DNA of 64,000 nt. Origin: Daphnia pulex (lineage: Eukaryota > Arthropoda > Branchiopoda > Diplostraca > Daphniidae). The number at the start of each line of letters is the position of its first letter. Positions within the stretch are counted from its first letter, which is position 1. Positions 32,801 to 47,893 of this stretch are shown here, piece after piece. The notes under the pieces are model-generated. The model was not told the origin of the DNA and did not search any database. It saw only the letters and a program-made list of their open reading frames with translations. The DNA lies in contig NC_060022.1 of the NCBI RefSeq assembly GCF_021134715.1, forward strand, positions 2,113,001 to 2,177,000. Reading direction: 5' to 3'. Position numbers and translations under genes: made by a program.

Positions 32801-35800
32801 TTTCTATATCTGGTTTCGCACGAAGAATCCATCAGCCAAGCCTTCACTTTGCAGCAGAGTTGTTCTTTTGTGCTCCTTCTCTCTCACAGTAATTCCTCAC
32901 GACTCTATACACGGCAGCAGCAGTCGACGCTGCTGCTTCTCCGCCGTGCAGCCTGTAATTGAAGGGGGGGCTCTAATCATACGGCTGGCGTTAGCTTTGA
33001 TGCCCGTGTGTATACTTGTGTGATATGTGGCCGTGTGTACATTTATACACGTATTGTATAGCCTTAGTCTCTTTTTTGGAGGGGGAAATTCAGAAGGAAA
33101 ATGCGAGGCCTCAGAGTTTTACGCCCCGTTTTCCCTTTTTTTTTTCTCGAAATGATCGGTTTGTGTGTGTGCCTTCTTCTTATATATATGTAGACTTGTC
33201 CGTCCTTCGTTCATTTGATGATGGCCATTTTGCGGCTTTGCTCGATGCGACTTTTCTTCCGGGAGTTTCTTAGCTGGAAAGGCCCCGACTTCTTGGTGTG
33301 GGCGGTTTATTTTGAGCCTTGTTGGGAGATTTAACAAGACGGGATCTTTTTCTCTTTTTTTTTTTTCCTTTAGTTAAGAACAGGATGGATGGATGGGATT
33401 AAGAGCACGCTTCAAAAATCCCTTATTACCGACATTACGTATTGTGGGACTCTCTATGCGAACCCCATCGAGTTGTGTACGCGGTCATTAGACGTGCGGT
33501 TCGTTTGTGCGATTGAAAATTACAACTCTAAGAATCAATATCTATTTTTTTTTTAAACACGGGATTATTTTCTTCCGGAAATTTTTTATTTTTTCTCCCG
33601 TTGGGTGGGGGATTTAATTTCGTGCCAAATTGAACACGACGGCGTTGGCGTTTAAAGCGGTGCCGTTCGCGTGCTGTAGGCGATTGATGCGGGCCGACTG
33701 TTTATTGAAATAGGCGATCGTCGTGGCCGCAGTCTAAGCCCCACTTGACTGTGGCGTCACACTGTCTTTCTTTTTTCTCTTCTTAAAGGGATAAAAGAAG
33801 TCGAATCAATTTAAAAGGACTTGCCGTTTATCCTCTTGAGCCAAACTCTTTTGGACGCCCGTGACCTTTTCCGGTCGAATTCTTTCATTTCGATTGAAAA
33901 TATTCGGTGAGAGCTTTTTTCAAGTACAACTTGCATTCGCTTTTTTTGTCGCTACTTGCGATTGGAATCTCCACGATAAGAAGAAAAAGGGACACATTCA
34001 GGCCGGTCGCATAGGCCCTCGGTTGAATATTGTTAAGTTGAGTGCGTCGCGATAGGAGAATTTGAAACGGTTCCTTCGTGGCAGCAGAAGCCTATCGATT
34101 TTCGTCAGCATATTGCGTTTTCGATCTGTCTGATGCGATAGAAAGGTCCCCATCTGTTCAAGAAAGATCTTGCAATAATCCCAGCACGTGTATTTCGCCG
34201 TTGTTTACATGACTCGCTGTGCTCATTTAATGCCAAACAAAAAGACAAAAAATGCCACCAGCTGATGATGCAAAGCAATATCACCAATCCAGAAAATGGC
34301 GATGCGCAAATTTCAAGTGAAATGGCTTTTTTTTTCTTTATATTGCGGAGTGCGATGTATTACGTTGCAGGAAACACAGTTTTATTCTTCACTCCATTTG
34401 ACAAGCCGATCTGTGTGTAGTTCTCGGTGACTTATTATCCTTCCCTCTTTGTGATTGTGTCCTTATCTTTTCAATGAACTGGTCTTTTGTCAATGATCAA
34501 ATAGACAGTGGACACACAAGACGCCGAAAGAGGCGTCAACTGTCTGGCCAGTGACCACTCGGATTCAGACCGACAATGACACACGACCGACATGTCACCG
34601 ACTCTTTTGTTTTTTGGGCTGCCAAACCAAAAAAAATACGTTTCAAACGAATGTGTTCCAGGTTCGAACCCCATTCACATTATGCCAAACCGATTGGCCG
34701 GACATGGGTGTCTGCGATGCCCATCTCTGGGTGTAAGTTCGTCTAGTTCGTATGACGATAGTAACAAACTCTTGAAAGGGGGGTTACGTCATTCGGCTCA
34801 CCGTTGCTCGGTTACATAGAGTGTCGTGCCCAGTAAGTTTCTCGTTACGGAAGGATGACTTGAACCCCATTTGGATCATTACGATACTTGTTTGTTTCGG
34901 CTCGAAATTCGCTTGATAGAGCTGCTCCCTCCGTCTCTTCTTCTCCATGCCAACGGGGTTTCATTCCACGGCTTCGACCAGCTGGTAAGACAACTTCGTT
35001 CATCCGCGACAGTCAATCACCTCCTTGTGAAATGTGCTGCGAGTTTACATCTCCTCATGCATGTATTAGCCAATGAGCGCCCCATCTTCTCCGACTTTGA
35101 TCGTTTCCGATCGAATCGCCTCTGGGACGTTGCAGTTGACTCAATCTTGTCGTCAACTTTGGTTCGAGTTGTTGCCTAATGTTATTGCGTTTATCTCTAA
35201 ATCAGGGACATTCATAACTCTGGCTGGAAATCTGCTCCAAAGTGACATGGAACATATCCGTTATAGATGAGCTTAACCGTCCGTGTTACGATGATGAAGA
35301 TGGCTGGGGGGTGACATGTTCTATTTTGCCTAGATGGACCGCCAGCGTCAAATAGTAATAACCAAATATACAGGCAACAGTCACGGCGGGGATTTCGGTT
35401 TATCACCTGAATCCACATATAGAGGGAGAAAGAACCCGGCGCGGATTTATAGGCTGAAGCGTGAAGTAGACCCATAAACCGCAGCTTTGGCAGGCAGGCT
35501 CTACCGTAGCCCAAAAAACGGATGGATTTTGATGGCCGTCGGTGGCGGTAGTTGACGCATCAAATGAAACAGATGCACATCCTGTCGACACTCTTTGGCT
35601 CCGCCGTATTACGTGCCACTTTTTTAAATCTTTTAAAAAAGTGGCTAGAAACAAATCGAAAACTGGTGGGAAACGGCTAGACGTGGGGCATTGACGCATC
35701 GGGCACACACATCCACCACTCTGGCCGGATATTCAAATGAGACGTTGGCCAATGGCGTGAAATTCTCCGTAAAGAGGGAAAAAAAAAACGAAAGAGCTAG

Positions 35801-38800
35801 ACGCAATGATTCCACGACCAAATAGTGTGTGGATGACCTTAGCCTTTGCGTCGAGATCGAGTGAGATGGATGAGATGGCGACTTTTCGGGACTCGTGTGG
35901 CTTTTGTTTTTCTTTTTGATTCCCCCCCATCGTATTTTGAATTCTTCGCCTCTTGTTTTATTCGTTCGTTACACTCGTTTTATGCCTCTATGATTTCGTT
36001 TTCTATCCGAAATAGCATTCCCCATATTTTTAAGAGAATAAAAAAGGGCCAGCTGCTGGCAGAGTGATTGAGACGCCAACGAACTCGCGACGGCCTGCTG
36101 CTGGGTCGCCCACCCGCGCTTCTTTCTCTCTCCTTTCCTATATGTGTATATTCTCTGGAGCAATGTTGCGGTTTTTATTTTTGCCTGCGTTTTTATATAT
36201 GCTCCTTCCGTCAGATGAGATGATGGATCCGTTTCTATCAGCCCGAGATATGTACTATAGAAAACAGCCAGGCAACTTTTGTTTCGACTTGTGACTTTCG
36301 CTTGTTGTTATTATCATTACTATATGCCACCGCACTTGACGATCGATTCTTTCCGAGTGTATTCTGGGTGTCTTGTGTTGTACCGGTACGGCGTGAATGA
36401 GAGCGCCGAGTCATCAGATTGTCACCACAACAACATTGGTCGTGAGAGATATGGTCGTTGCATCTATTCTAAGGGTAATACAACATTCGATTCTAATATT
36501 CCGACACAGTGCACCGCATTGGTGATGTATCGTTTGGCTGGTTGACATGTTCGCATTTAACTGAGCTCAGCTTGGCCAAAAGAAAAAAATATTTGCGGTA
36601 ATATTGATTTGTCTGGTATAGAAAACAACCGCCGGAACGCGAGCCAGCCGTTAGGCACGGAAATGTCTTGGGTTTTATATTGGTGGTCCTTTTTGTATTG
36701 GCCCCGATCGACAAAAAAGTAAAACAAGTCGATCCGACTATATATTCCAGATCGGAATTGGCAAGTCTTTTTAGTTTGTTTTTTCCCCCCTTGCACTGGG
36801 GATTGAATAAGCAATACTACACATATTACGAGTTTTGTACTTGACTGGCGAAAGAGTGGGGATGTCGAAGCGTTACGATTCGATTCCATCATTCGGCATC
36901 AATATCACACAAGGACGGTTATTGTGTGTATTGGATAAAGTATGTTTATTTTTATTTTATTTTATTTTTATTTTTATTTTTCCGCCCGACAGAAGATTAA
37001 AGTCATGTCAAATCTCGCAACAAGAACTCTAGACACTTCAAAGAAACGTAGCTAGGCTTCATCGCTACACGAAAAAAGATTTTTTTTCCCCGTTTGTTTA
37101 CGTCATCGGAGCCTCTATGCATGTAAAAAGGACCTTTAGGCTTTCCATCGATCCCATTGATGTTGGCCTCTTCAAACGAAAATTCGCTTCTTTACGCTTC
37201 GTCTGCGACCTCGGACACTGTTAATCACGCGGGAAAAGGTCCACTAGGTTCCTTTTAGAATGTTGTTTATCTTCGTACTTGTCGATTAGTTTCATCCATT
37301 TCTAAACGCACAACATTTGCATTCACGACGCTTTTCCATAAGGGCCAGACTGTTGATGATCTTCGATAATGATTTCGGCTTGTTAAATTATAAACGGCCA
37401 AAAGCGGTTGAGGCGGTTGGGTTTTTCATAAATCCCGAACGTCTGGTCGCCGTGGGCTGGGCAGCACGAAATATCGATCGGGCGTTTCCGGTTTGTAACG
37501 GCGTGATGCCTATGTGTACTGTACTCCCGTACAAGGAAAAGACATGGGCATCCAGGATGGCCAGCACACCACCAGCATCAGGGTGGTCTTCGTCATCATC
37601 GTTAATAAAGTTTCTAATCCCGAGATAAAGAGCTTTGGGCCCCGGTAATGTGATGTGCGCTGCCCATCGATCTAATTAGAATGCGGACGTTGAGAGCGTC
37701 CGAGACAGTTCTAATACACACCTGCGCAGTATAAGCCACAGTTAATGAAATGAAGCATCGGGTAGTTTGATTACGCTCGGTATAAAGTGATTAGAGCATT
37801 AGGTAACTTAATCGTTTTGCAGTTACCCATAAAGTAGAATCAGTTTCACAAACTCTGAGGAATTGGACCATATTGAATTCGCGTATCCCCTTATATTATA
37901 TCCCACCTTTTGTTACGTAATAAATCTCTTTGAGTTTCCGGCTTCAAAGCGATGTTATTCGATTCATTCGCCGTTATACTTTCACGTAAATTTACGACAT
38001 GTTTGTATGTACACCAAGTCGTTGAGAAACAAATAGCCGAACAAAAAATCAATAACATTGAAATGGACTTTTTCAATTGTTTCTCTTTTGTTTCGAGTGC
38101 ATCTGTGTGAAATCGTATATCGCACTGCTGACCAATCCATCTGATCTTAGAAACACTCACCTTATCTCCTTGCTCATCCCTTTTCATCTGTCGGATTCAG
38201 TGTCAACTGCTTTGACGAGTCAAACGGCCAGCGCCGGATGAGTGGGAGGATCGATGTGTTGATGGTGTCGCGTGATCGATTCCTTTTTGTGTTGTTTGGA
38301 CATCCTCATTCAAGTTTTCGATTTCGCGCTCAGATTTATCAAAGGCATTCTGAAAGTGTGACGGACCCAAACTTCAATTGAGTTTTACGCTTGTCACCAG
38401 TTCCATCATTCTGAGCGTTCAGTTTCATCGTGGCTTTCGAAACCGAGCGCCCGACAGCGCGCGGACCTTTGAACGTTTTGACTATGCAGTCGAGACGTTA
38501 TTCTTCAATGGCCGGATAAATGTTTTATGTAATAGGCATTTTGCTGGTTGAATGAATAAAAAAAAGAGCAACAACTAAACAACGGCTGTAAAATCCAGAC
38601 TTGATTCTGTGGGCCTTTGTTACAGCTCTTTTTTAAGAGCTCCGTACGAGCTTTTAATAGAGCGAGTTGATTTTTATCAGTTTGAGTAGTAACTCTTCTA
38701 CATACAGCGTTGCACCGCCACAAAGTTCCGCTATATACTTTGCGGGTGAACTTTAGCGCCTAATCGTGGAAACGCCATGACTTTTATACGAAAAAAAAAA

Positions 38801-41800
38801 AAAAAAGGTTTTGAGTTTGCAGCACTGCTGGGAATTGCTGGTCAAACAATATTCCACAGTAGCAGCAGCACACACGGTAAAGTTACAATTGCCTGTAGTA
38901 CTTTATTCCGCGAAATATTTTCTTTGAGCATACACATATTCAGAACAAGAATTATAGCATGCGCGCACACACACACAGAATCACTATTGTGTGTAGTATG
39001 TATACATGTATGTATGTGTAGACTGATATACACACCGTATGCTGGACACAATCAGAGTATCACTCTGGGCGCCTTAAAGTTTGCACTAAGTATAGCTGAA
39101 TTAGTAATCCAGCAGTAGAAAAAGCATCGGAGTAGAAAGTATGACGTGCTGCTACGCACCATTGTGAAATTTTCTAAAATTCGAAATCATCAAAATGTAA
39201 GTGCATTTTTTTTTTGTTTTGTTGTTATTATTATAAAGGGCTCAGTTCCCCCCGCTGGGCGTCTCCCCTTGAAATGTAAAAAAATAAAAAAGGAAGTTGT
39301 TATATAATTAGTTCTCTCTCTACCTTGATTTACGACGAGTGCGTGCATAATTGCATATTCGCTGAGCAACTGGAGGGTGGATAAGCGAAGATAGGGGGCT
39401 ATAGTAGTACAGATGTGCCAGACATATACGTATAGGAAACAAATTTCCAGCCGCCAATTGGGCATGTTGTTGTTTGCTGGGGCTCTGCCGTGTAATAACA
39501 TTTCAACCCGGTGGCTGGCTGGCGCAGAAATAAAAACTTCAATAAGCGACGTGAGTTAAATTTCGAATTCAGTTTGTCGCTCCCTGTTGAATTGACGAGG
39601 GGGGGGGGCCAAAAGAAAGAAAGAAAATGAAAGAAACGGTGAAATTGCTTGAAAATAAATTTGCGCAATCGTAGACTACAAGAGGGGCGGAGTTGGAAAG
39701 AACTGAAGCGGCAACTCGGATGGAAATGATGAATGGGTGTAGTGTGCTAGTAGTAGTAGTATTGCATTTAAAAAAAGGAAAAAATTGTTCCAGTCTCAGT
39801 GCTTTTATTCTTTTCGCCCCTCTATGTTTATCGTTCTTATAGCTCTTGTTGTTTTTCGTTTTTTCAAAAAATAAAGAAAAGGAAGATGTCCAACATGAGA
39901 TTCAACACAGTCTCCACCCACCCTTCCAAAAAATGAGATATGCGTCTTGTGCACGCCATTTTCTTGTGTAGAAAAATAACGAGCATCGTTGATTTGTGTG
40001 TTATTGCTGCACTTTTTTTGTTCTCCCGCCGGGAGAGTAGTGCACACAAGTCGTGAAGCCTGGAAATTCGCAAGTATAACTCAGCAAGTTTTGTTATTTT
40101 GGCATCGTTTGCTCTCCCCGTGTTGTTCACTCACCGTATTATACACACAAGAGTGTCAACTCGAAACTCTTTTGCTAGTCTCCGAAATAGGCTTTTTTCT
40201 GTTGTTTTTCGCAGAACCGATATGAATCACTTTGCTATTTGATGTTTGTTTTCTCTCTTTCGCCATGTCGACCTTTTTTTCTCTCTTATGTTTTGGAAGC
40301 TGCTGGCAATTACTGGGAATAGGCCGGGTCTTTTTTGTTTTGTTTTTTTTTTTCGTCTGCGTGTTTTATTGTGTGACCCGAAAGGCTCGTTCACGCCCCA
40401 TGCATCTCCACTCTTCGGGAACCTAATGAGAGATACAACCGCACGTTCTCTTTTCGGTCCGGCTGTAGCAGCGTCGTCCCATCCGTGACGACGAGCGACG
40501 CTGAAAGCGAAAAGAAGCGACCGGAAATATAAATGGTGACGGGGTCAAAGTGTCTGGACGCTGGGCGTTAAGTCTCTTGTCTACGTGAATCTCATCCCAA
40601 GATTCCAAGTTGTTGGATATGTAGACTCGCCAACAGGCGAGAGAACACTCTTGTTTTCCTTGGCCTCCTCCCTCCTTTCAGCATCGCAGATGAGATGAGA
40701 ATTCAGCGGATGGGGAAGAGCTTCAGCCGAATAGCAAAACGCGCCAGACGGAGAACGGGCCAACCCTATACGAATCGAGATTTATGGCCGGCAGCCGGTT
40801 GAATTACGACCTCGATTCTCTTAGTTGTTGTTGTTGTTGTCTGTGCTGTGCGTAGGCTTTCTGCATTTGTGTAATCACCCTTTGGAAATCGGCGGGGTCT
40901 CATCCATTCTTTCGTGTGTGTGTGTGCGGAGGCAGCAGGCAACTGCGCACATCGGCCTCCATTTCGACATCGTTTAGATATGCGGGGCTCTCATTTTTAT
41001 TTTTCGGCCTTTCTTTTAGATTTTTCGCCACATGGGGGGATTTGACAAAACAAAAATAACGGAGCGAAATGAGGTGGAAGGCAAAGAATGTTTTGAATAT
41101 AGTGCCGTCCATATTAATGGCCTTCCTTTTCCCCTATAATTATTACGCCTTTACGTATCCCATACTCATTCAATTGATCATTCCGTTTCGGCTTTTTTCT
41201 TCATCCGCAGTTCTTTGGCAACGATTCATTTTCGTCGTTAAAACTGAAATGCCTCGAGTCGAATTCGCGGGATCATTCATTGTTGTTCATTTGCGCGAGT
41301 TGATCGTAGCGTGATTTCCAACTATCCCATTCCAAAATGAAATAACCACGCCCATTTTCTCTTTGTTTTTGCCATCAATTGTCGTCACCGAAAATTCTTT
41401 TCTTCGGTTCTATATTTGGACCAGCATTCATGCGAGGTTTTCGCGTTCGCTATATTCGGTGTGATCTCGATATCTTCATGACGGATGACGAAATAAAACA
41501 CAAACACAAACAAAAGAACAAACAGTCACATTCCTAATTTGGTATGACGCGCTGAATTTCCATTCCAGTCGAGCGACCGAAATGGAATTATTCTCTTTCC
41601 CCCTTAGAAAACCCGCCAAAGAATCTTTTTTTCTTCTTCTTTTTTTCACCATAAAATGCGAATTCATCGGTCGCGGTTTTATCCCCCCCCTCTTGAAATT
41701 TACCCCATCGTTAATCACGAAAGCTGACTTTTTAAATTTCACGGGAAAATGCGCCGCGGTGAATAGTTGGAGACGTTTTTCTACATCTCTCAGATCTCTT

Positions 41801-44800
41801 TTGCAAGCTCGAATTCACCTCTAGATTTAAAATAAATCAATAACTTGTGCGCTGGCAGATGGAACAAAATAATAAAATGGGGGAAAAACAAGCTCAATGG
41901 GAGGAGAGAGAGAGAGCAGCGCCGTATTGACTGGATAGCCCTTGTTGTATAGCGACGATATTCATAAGTTTATAGGCTTACATACATATATACATGCATC
42001 TATAAATTCGGTAAGCTAATACAAAGAAAGAAGCCGACAATAAGAGGGAAAAGCTGTTATGATTGAATGGTCTGTCATCTTTTTTCCTTATACGATGGCT
42101 TTGGGCTGTTTAGGACGAGCTATATGGGAGGAGTTGCTCGGATGTTACATTCCCGCTCGTAGCAAAGACGACGACGACGACGACCTTTTCTCATTAACAG
42201 TTCGCCTCTTGGGAAGGATTCTTATTTTCCCTTTTTTACTTTGTTAATAGAAATGACTGGCGCAATGTAATCTCGTTAATTTCGCCGCCCGCGCTGACGA
42301 AAAAGAGAAGAAAAATCGACTTTTAGCTCGACACACGACGAGAAAGGAAGGAAGAAAGAAAAGAAATAGAAATAGTAGAAAATCCGGGTAATAATTTCGC
42401 TGGCGTGGATTATCATCGAGTCGTTGACGCGATAAGAACAAATGATGAGCTCTGCTATATAGTATCTACGACGAAGGACGAATGCGAGTAACTTGTCACT
42501 GAGAACGCGATTTCTTCTTTTGTTTCTCTCCTAGCTGGGCGAAATCGGATTTTATTTTGGTCTTTTTTGTCTCTTTGTGGGTCACTACAAAGTAGAAAAC
42601 CTCAGCGCTCTCGGTCGATCTCGAGATACCTTGTCAATGACGTGACGAATGGCTCAGAAAATGGCTCCCACCACCAAAAATGGGCGTGCAGAATTTTCAA
42701 ACCGTCTGTCTAAACAGGTAAAAACTAATGTTGCAGACATCCAGCACACTAGTCGTCCGAACAGTGACTTTTTTTCAGGGGGGAATTGCATCGGGAGTTT
42801 GTTGGCCCTGTCGTGAGATTTCTCGTCCGACCGTTAATGTGGTATTTTCCTCCCTTTTTTTTCATTCTTTTCTAAATTGCAACGACATACACTTTGATTA
42901 GCCTTCGTCTTACCGAGTGTAGTATATAGGGTCTCCAGAAAAAAAGAAAAAAAGTTCTTGTCGTCCGGGCGAGTAATAGTGGTCTTATATATTCTTTCTT
43001 TCTTATTTCCACATGACACGACGGCACGCACGAATTCTTTTTCTTTTCTTTTTCTTCAGCCTTCTCCCATCTTCTTATCTCTTTTTTGCGCGCGGCGGTA
43101 TAGTGTTAAGATTCCCGTCCAGTCCCCACCGGATTCAATATGGGCACCGTGCCAACGAGTCAGTCACGTGTCACGGATTCCCGGGAATAAAATAAAATAA
43201 GAGAGAAAAAAAAAGAGTCAACCAAAATGGAACGAAAAGAATGAACGAAAAAAAAAGGGAAGATAAATGTTTTTGTTGTTGACGTTCCTCATTTTGCATT
43301 TTCCGTCGCTATTTCGACTGCGACTCTATGCATCTGGCCGTAGTGTATTACTCACGGTCAGGAACAACCTATGATGAAGTTGAATAAGAAGGCGATCCTT
43401 TGAATATGTTGAAAGCCACTCTGGGCAGCACTCAAGTATATGGTAACAATAGCCGTGAAAAGAAGTTATGTGTGCGCGAGAGCTGGTAGTAGTAGCCTAG
43501 TAGCCTCGCATATGTGCATTAGCGAAATTCGACCTGCCTTGTACAAGAGCGTGAACCGAAACTGGAGCCCTTGACCATCATCAGCGTAGAGTTGCTGCTG
43601 CGTTACACCAACTGTGCTGCCCTGACAACCAAATTTGTTTGCGCGTGAAATCATAACGCTAGAAGAAGTAGGGCAGACCGTAGAGAGCAGCCTGCACCAT
43701 ACAGCGAGCAGAGACAGTAGTATAGACTGCGCTGTGAGAAACGAGAGGAAACAGAGAACAAGGAAGAGATGATTAGAATCAGTCTACGAATAAATTCGTC
43801 TGTCTGTCTGTCAAGGACGACGCCCGTCTGCTCTTCAAACAAACAAACGAGTTTAGGATTGGTTATTTCAGTTTGCTGTAATGCGATGAAGAGCGTCGCT
43901 TTTTATCTGGAGGTAATTACGAAATTGGCCAACGTATAATCAGACGAAACCGTTTGCATTCGAAATTGGCTGGATTATTTTTGAACAGCATGTGACACTG
44001 AAAACGTGTCGGAATCTTATTTGGCATTTGACTATTTGTTTTTGCTTTTGAATTGCGCGCTGAAAACCTCCTTATCCCATTTGCCATTTTGGTTTTAACG
44101 ATGCGACTGTTAACGTTTGGTGTTTGCACAGCGGCAGATATCTTGCCAGGCGCACTTTCAATCACCAAGACACTTACTCCGTCGCACAAATAGATATTAT
44201 ACCCTATATATACAAAACAAACTATGAGAAATCCGACAGTCATCTTGTCTTCTATTCCCCCCTCCCAGACGAGTCTGAACAGCCGGTACGGGCCAATAAG
44301 AAACACGACTCGCAATTCTCCCGAAAATATTTTTTATTTCCCGACGACCAAATGTTTCCCGTGCCCCGTTGTTTGTAGCTGCAACTTATAGGCAATGGCG
44401 TCGTCGGCAACATTTGGCCAACTCCCAAATCCCGTTTTTTTTTTCATCCTCCCGACACAACATCACAAAAGAAACTTGACAGCCTCGTGTCGGCTCTAGC
44501 TGCTGGCGCCGTGCGTCTACGTAAGTCTAAAGAAGAAGAGTGGGGGGGGCCAGCAGCTCTGAAAATTCGGCGAATAAGAGCGAGACTCTAGACCCCCCTC
44601 TCCACGCAACAAAATCGTGACAAGTTGAACGAATCGCCTGTCACACGTCATCACCAGAGTCACTTAGGCTATCAAGCCAATGCAGCAGCCAGCCAGCAGC
44701 TAGCAGCCAGCACGCGAAATAACAAAAGGAGAAAGGCCGTCAAAACGTCACTGACAAAGAAAAGGTCCATCCTGAATACACGTCACGAAATAATTCGCCG

Positions 44801-46969
44801 ATGAGAATATAAGATATACCGGGGCGTGTGTGTGGGTGGGTGGGGGAGACCGGAAGAATCGGAGGAATGCTCATTTCACTATGCGCCGCTCGTCACGACG
44901 TAGTATAGTTCCGTTTCCGTGCAAGCCGGTTGTGTTCGTGAGTGATTTCCATTTTTTTCATCTATTACTTCATTACAATTTGAATTGCGCTCTTACATCA
45001 CTTTTTTTATTGTGCCAGATGAGATTCCTGCACATATAGGTGGCACGTGCTATCTATTCCGCCATTTCTTCTTCCTTTATTTGGCGAAATTCATTTCAGA
45101 AAAATGATAATAATAACAAGTTGAATGGTTTACAATGTCGCTGCGGTTATGGCAACAGCAGCAGCCGAGATGGTTTATACCTTCGTCCGTTTTTTGGTTA
45201 TTTTCGGTGTTGCCAATGTACAATGAGTTTAAAACTGGGAATCACGTTTCAACCTTTCGCGTTGTTTTTCTTATTCCGTGTTTTTCTGTTTGCACGCGCG
45301 CCGATCATCAGCGTCCGACCGCTATTGTACAACTTTTCCCATTTTCGTGATTTGTATTTTGGGCAGTTTGGTCGCGTACGAATTTGCATACAGCCCTGTC
45401 ATTTGGTTGTTTCCCCATTCGACCCTGTTTCGGCTAGAGAAGAAGAAGAGAAAAAAGCAAATCAACTAAAAATACGAGTAGGGTTTAACTGCAATCGCCA
45501 TGTTGACCTCTTTCTCAGCGTCTTGTTGTCTTGAGGTCGATCGATAGATTATTGGTAATTCGTGAATATCGGTTTGAGTTTCGCTCTCCCGATAGCCATT
45601 TGATACTACTCGATAAAATCATCGACACCGGCTTGTTTGTTTGCTCCGGTTTTCCGAGTGAATTTCGTAATGCCGAGGTTTATGGAACGTTTGAATTTTA
45701 TTTTTAATAAAGCATAAAACAGTTTTGGGAAAAGTAAAAGTTGTCAACAGATGGAGACTTATATTACATATCTAAATATATACCCAAGAATATTTATAAA
45801 AGTAGCAACAACAAAAAAAGCGTCTGCGTTCCAGAATTTGTCCGTTTTTTTCCCCGCCATTCCGCAACGTCATACCCGTTCTCCGTCAACCTGCACATTG
45901 GAGCAAAAACTAGCTGAAGAAGTATATCATCTTCAGGATGTAAAAAAAAGCCTAGCTATACTTGATGCCAATTATAGCCATCCAATGTGGATAGGATGCG
46001 GTGCAGTAATATTTTCTTTCCAGCGTCTCCTGCTCTACTTTTTATTACAAAGTATTTTCTATTGAATGAAAATGCTCTACATGAAAGATACTCATTTCGT
46101 TATTAAATCTTGAAATGCGAGTTTGAGACTGCATTATCTGGGAAAATGGGAGAATAGGGCGAGCAGGTAGGATGGCATTGGCCAAAGATGAAAGCATTTT
46201 ATTTTATTTCTTGTGGTAGCCGAAAACATTTTGAGACGGCAAGGATATTCCAAGAGAGTCGAGAGAGCCACAAAATTTCAACAACACGTTTTCGCTTTTA
46301 TGGACGGGGCCAAGTCACGGTCATATAAGAGACGGACAGCTATCTTTTGTGGGGAGACGAACTCCCCATATTTTGTTGGCCGGCGGGACCGCCAGAGAGC
46401 CTTGTCGCCAATTCCAGCATGTTAGATCGTTTGCATAGGCACGCTAGAAGACAATGGAGAGAGACAGAGCAGAGAGCAGAAATGTTGCAACAACACCATT
46501 TTCTATAGACTTTTGTTATTGTGATTCTCGAATTCATTCCCCGTTGTCAGGATATCCAGCGGAATAACTCCATCACTGCCTCCTCTTTTCATACTTTGTT
46601 TTCCTCCAAACAATGGCGTGCCATTATTGGCAAAAAATTCCGGCCAAAAAGTAGTGATTGCCGATTGATTTATTGTCCAAAATACCCAAACAATAACGGT
46701 AGCCTGATCGTACTACACACACGATTGCCATTTTATAGATCCAGGAAAAGAACTTTGTCCCAATGTTGACAGCCGAGATGGACGAGTTGAAGGTTTTCAT
46801 CACGGAAAAGAGCAGCACACATTTCCTTATTCTTTTGTTACGCATCGATACACAGAGTAATCTGCCAAGCTCGTTAAATTATTAAAAACCAAACTTGACC
46901 TTGCAATAGGAAACTTTAGTCTGATTAACGAGGTCTCGTCGAATCTCATCGCCATCAGACTGGAACGGA

Positions 46970-47190
46970 TCAAAACGAGAGAGAATCGAAGAGAGTGAAG
47001 ATCGCCAAAGATGTTGCAGTGATCAGTTTCGTTCTTGTTGGTGGAACATGAAGCGGTCAGCATATAATGCACTCTAGATTCTCCTTAACCACTTTCATGG
47101 TCGACCTCATTTCTCATGTTATGATCATTTTGGGTCATTGAGATCGATACTATAAAGTATAAAAATCGTAAATCGAAGGATGGTCCTCTA
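46970..47190 (+). repeat. Diverged direct duplication, copy 1
   Basis: Aligned by eye with 47698-47893 in the same orientation, offset about 725 bases. The best part is GAGTGAAGATCGCCAAAGAT and following bases up to CAGTTTC at 47030. Similarity then fades and returns around CATTGAGATCGATACT and GGATGGTCCT. Confidence 0.65.
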
Positions 47191-47697
47191 CAATAGTGGA
47201 GCTCTGTTGCAATTTCAACATGATTAAACTTTAAAGATTTAAATTCACGACTCTCGAAGATAAATTTTTAAACAAAATTCCTTAATTTACTAACCATTCT
47301 TCTACAAATTTGATTTGATTATAGATATACAAAAAAAATAAAATAAATGAATTGTGGGAATTTAATTTTGGAAAATGCAACACAGCATTAGGTTGATTCG
47401 GGCCGAGGGAACCTTCATTGTCATTGTTATTCTGAAAATAACAACGATAAATGCCCAAACGAGCATGTCAAAGTTTCGTTGTTTTGACTCATCCCCCCTC
47501 CTCCCAGATTTGGGCCAAAATTTTAAACTCATGGACAGGTTGTGCATTTTCGCGCTTTTTTATTCACGTGGTGTTGGACCGCCATTGGATATTTTTGAGA
47601 TATTTTGAGTAAGTTCTCCATTTTATTTATCATTGAAGTGAAAGAAAGTAAAAATATTGTAGTACACTTTTACCCCTCATCTTTAACAAATTAGACA

Positions 47698-47893
47698 GAT
47701 CAAAAGAAGAAGCAAGTGAGTGAGAGATCACAAAAATGTTTCAGTAATCAGTTTCATTCGTTATTGATAGAATATCATTGACCTTAGATTCCCCTTTACT
47801 ATTACACTTTACTCAGTTGCCCCACTTCATATTATAGAAATATTTCATTGAGATTGATGCTGTAAGTATAAAATACCAAAGTATGGTTCCTAC
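47698..47893 (+). repeat. Diverged direct duplication, copy 2
   Basis: Partner of 46970-47190. It ends about 440 bases before the first recognised exon of the receptor gene. No coding potential is shared by the two copies. Confidence 0.65.

Noticed and set aside
34655..34680. GGTTCGAACCCC, like a tRNA T-loop
   Set aside because: The flanks cannot form the T-stem, and no D-arm or anticodon arm lies at the required distance upstream.
45040..45534. 164-codon plus-strand ORF
   Set aside because: No recognisable domain, no promoter or splice context, and no protein-like pattern; probably chance.
45751..46065. 104-codon plus-strand ORF with a Glu/Lys-rich middle
   Set aside because: Somewhat protein-like, but no homology could be recognised and no splice site supports an exon; left uncalled.
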